Assembly: GCA_947170465.1 (NCBI GenBank)
Contig: CAMVTS010000027.1
Location: 1 to 32,029, forward strand
Source of the DNA: an uncultured Clostridia bacterium
GTDB lineage: Bacteria > Bacillota > Clostridia > Oscillospirales > Acutalibacteraceae
DNA length: 32,029 bases
Direction of reading: 5' to 3'
Position numbers and translations under genes: made by a program. The notes below the pieces were generated by a model. It did no database searches and was not told the origin of the DNA. It saw only the letters and a program-made list of their open reading frames with translations. Of this stretch, positions 31,051 to 32,029 are shown in pieces (position 1 is the first letter of the stretch; each line of letters opens with the position of its first letter).

Positions 31051-32029
31051 ATGGGACTTTTTGAAAAGAAATATTGCGATATCTGCGGTGAAAAAATCGG
31101 TTTGCTCGGCAACCGCAAGCTGGAGGACGGCAACATCTGTTCCAAGTGCGCCGGCAAGCTCTCGCCGTTCTTCACCGGCAGAAAAAAATCCACGCTCAAC
31201 GACATCAAGGAACAGCTCGCCTACCGTGAGCAGAACCGCGAACGCCTGTCATCCTTCAATCCGACCGCTACCTACGGTCACAATACCAAGGTCTACGTTG
31301 ACCAGCCAAACGGCTGCTTTGTTGTGAGCCGCCGCAGCAATTTCCGCGACGACAATCCGGACATCATTAACTTCTCGCAGGTGTCCTCCGCCAATTACAA
31401 CATTGAGGAGCATCGCAGCCAGCTCTACACCAAGGACAGCGCCGGCAAGAGCGTGCCCTACAATCCGCCGCGTTATGAGTACAGCTATGAGATTGAGATT
31501 ATCCTCAATATAAATTCGCCCTATTTCAGCGAGATTAAGTTCGAGCTGACCGACAACCGTCCCGACAACCGCGGCAGCATGGAGTTCCAGCGCTATGAGC
31601 AGGAAGCCAACGAGCTGATAAACGCGGTGCGCGGTATGAATATGAACATGGGCGGCTATCAGCAGAACCAGTTTATGAATCAAGGCTATCCGCAGCAGAA
31701 CCAGTTCATGAATCAGGGTTATCCGCAGCAGAATCAGTTCCCGAATCAGGGCTATCCGCAGCAGAATCAGTTCCCGAATCAGGGCTATCCGCAGCAGAAC
31801 CAGTTCCCGCAACAGGGCTATCCGCAGCAGAATCAGTTCCCGCAACAGGGCTATCCGCAGCAGAACCAGTTCCCGCAACAGGGCTATCCGCAGCAGAATC
31901 AGTTCCCGAATCAGGGCTATCCGCAGCAGAATCAGTTCCCGCAACAGGGCTATCCGCAGCAGAACCAGTTCCCAAATCAGGGTTATCCCCAGCAGAACCA
32001 GTATCAGCAGCCCGTGCAGGCTGCCGGTT
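31051..32029 (+). CDS. Zinc-ribbon (DUF4428-like) protein with Q/N/G/Y/P repeat tail, 3' end outside window
   Basis: The frame runs from ATG 31051 to the window edge without a stop (at least 326 residues). Residues 1-35 carry a treble-clef/zinc-ribbon: [32 protein letters not shown] in parts (CDICG then CSKC, Cys at about 8, 11, 27 and 30), the pattern of DUF4428. A central domain of about 150 residues has beta-strand pairs ([20 protein letters not shown] and [25 protein letters not shown]) and resembles a PH-like fold (inference). From residue 206 a repeat tail follows, ten copies of an 11-residue unit NQF(P/M)(N/Q)QGYPQQ, then QQPVQAAG. The tail is rich in Gln, Asn, Gly, Tyr and Pro, like phase-separating or prion-like tails. 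AAAGGAG (31037-31043) precedes the start. Confidence 0.85.
   Translation, partial: MGLFEKKYCDICGEKIGLLGNRKLEDGNICSKCAGKLSPFFTGRKKSTLNDIKEQLAYREQNRERLSSFNPTATYGHNTKVYVDQPNGCFVVSRRSNFRDDNPDIINFSQVSSANYNIEEHRSQLYTKDSAGKSVPYNPPRYEYSYEIEIILNINSPYFSEIKFELTDNRPDNRGSMEFQRYEQEANELINAVRGMNMNMGGYQQNQFMNQGYPQQNQFMNQGYPQQNQFPNQGYPQQNQFPNQGYPQQNQFPQQGYPQQNQFPQQGYPQQNQFPQQGYPQQNQFPNQGYPQQNQFPQQGYPQQNQFPNQGYPQQNQYQQPVQAAG
31666..31995 (+). repeat. Tandem repeat, 10 copies of 33 bp in the coding region
   Basis: A 33-bp unit beginning AACCAGTT(T/C) and encoding 11 residues occurs ten times in a row, in frame, from 31666 to 31995. The copies differ mainly in two codons, giving [22 protein letters not shown] and [11 protein letters not shown] variants; silent changes (AAC/AAT) are scattered. 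The pattern suggests expansion by slippage or unequal recombination. Because the unit has no stop in the opposite frames, long minus-strand pseudo-frames appear there. Confidence 0.95.

Noticed and set aside
31249..31944. Minus-strand open frame with ELILLRIAL repeats, and a second with DSAADSP repeats
   Set aside because: Both are mirror images of the 33-bp coding repeat, which has no stop in those frames. The plus-strand zinc-ribbon gene has a ribosome binding site and a family match.
31666..31995. Possible CRISPR array because of the regular 33-bp period
   Set aside because: The units are contiguous with no unique spacers, stay in frame and encode a protein repeat.

Overview
This window looks like a stretch of chromosome from a low-GC-lineage but moderately GC-rich Clostridia member, most likely Oscillospiraceae/Ruminococcaceae (a Ruminococcus-like gut anaerobe). 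The grounds are inference from gene content: a secreted protein with tandem CBM26-like starch-binding modules, flavin-dependent ThyX, a T-box before pheST, an IreB homologue, a group II ECF module, a ClpE-type unfoldase, and strong sigma-A promoters with AGGAGG ribosome binding sites in AT-rich intergenic gaps. Almost everything is on the + strand; only one gene (DUF2804-like, 17442-18449) is on the - strand. No phage, transposase, CRISPR array or rRNA was seen.

Layout. 1-797: the 3' end of a secreted starch-binding protein and its terminator. 830-3312: a polar amino-acid ABC transporter operon (binding lipoprotein, permease, ATPase) with its own promoter and terminator. 3325-11255: a long probable operon starting with thyX and a divergent dTMP kinase (dTTP supply), then a DJ-1 family protein, 5-formyl-THF cyclo-ligase (folate recycling), MltG (peptidoglycan), a U32-family RNA hydroxylation protein and alaS. 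11362-12550: a secreted, membrane-anchored Ser/Gly-rich protein. 12580-12730: a single tRNA-Pro(GGG) with its own promoter and terminator. 12745-12982: a nested palindromic, MITE/REP-like element in the gene-free gap. 12993-16744: T-box leader, pheS and pheT. 16763-17435: ireB and a small unknown gene.

17442-18449 is the lone minus-strand DUF2804-like gene. 18573 encodes a small lipoprotein. 18921-21207 is a ruvC-ruvA-ruvB Holliday-junction operon, followed with tight spacing by an RNA methyltransferase-like gene, the ECF transporter core ecfA1-ecfA2-ecfT, truA, a membrane-anchored propeller-like protein (possibly DUF5711), a CvpA family protein and a CDP-alcohol phosphatidyltransferase (pgsA-like). 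28008-30332 is a ClpE-type Clp ATPase with its own promoter region and a striking palindrome in its leader. The window ends with two genes whose products both begin MGLF: an unrecognised 180-residue protein and a zinc-ribbon (DUF4428-like) protein carrying ten tandem 11-residue Q/N/G/Y/P repeats, cut by the window edge.

Most of the window is conserved housekeeping sequence. The parts most worth a second look are the MGLF pair with its prion-like repeat tail (30405-32029), the nested palindromic element between tRNA-Pro and the pheST T-box, the clpE leader palindrome, the altered P-loop in the dTMP kinase and the unknown gene beside ireB.
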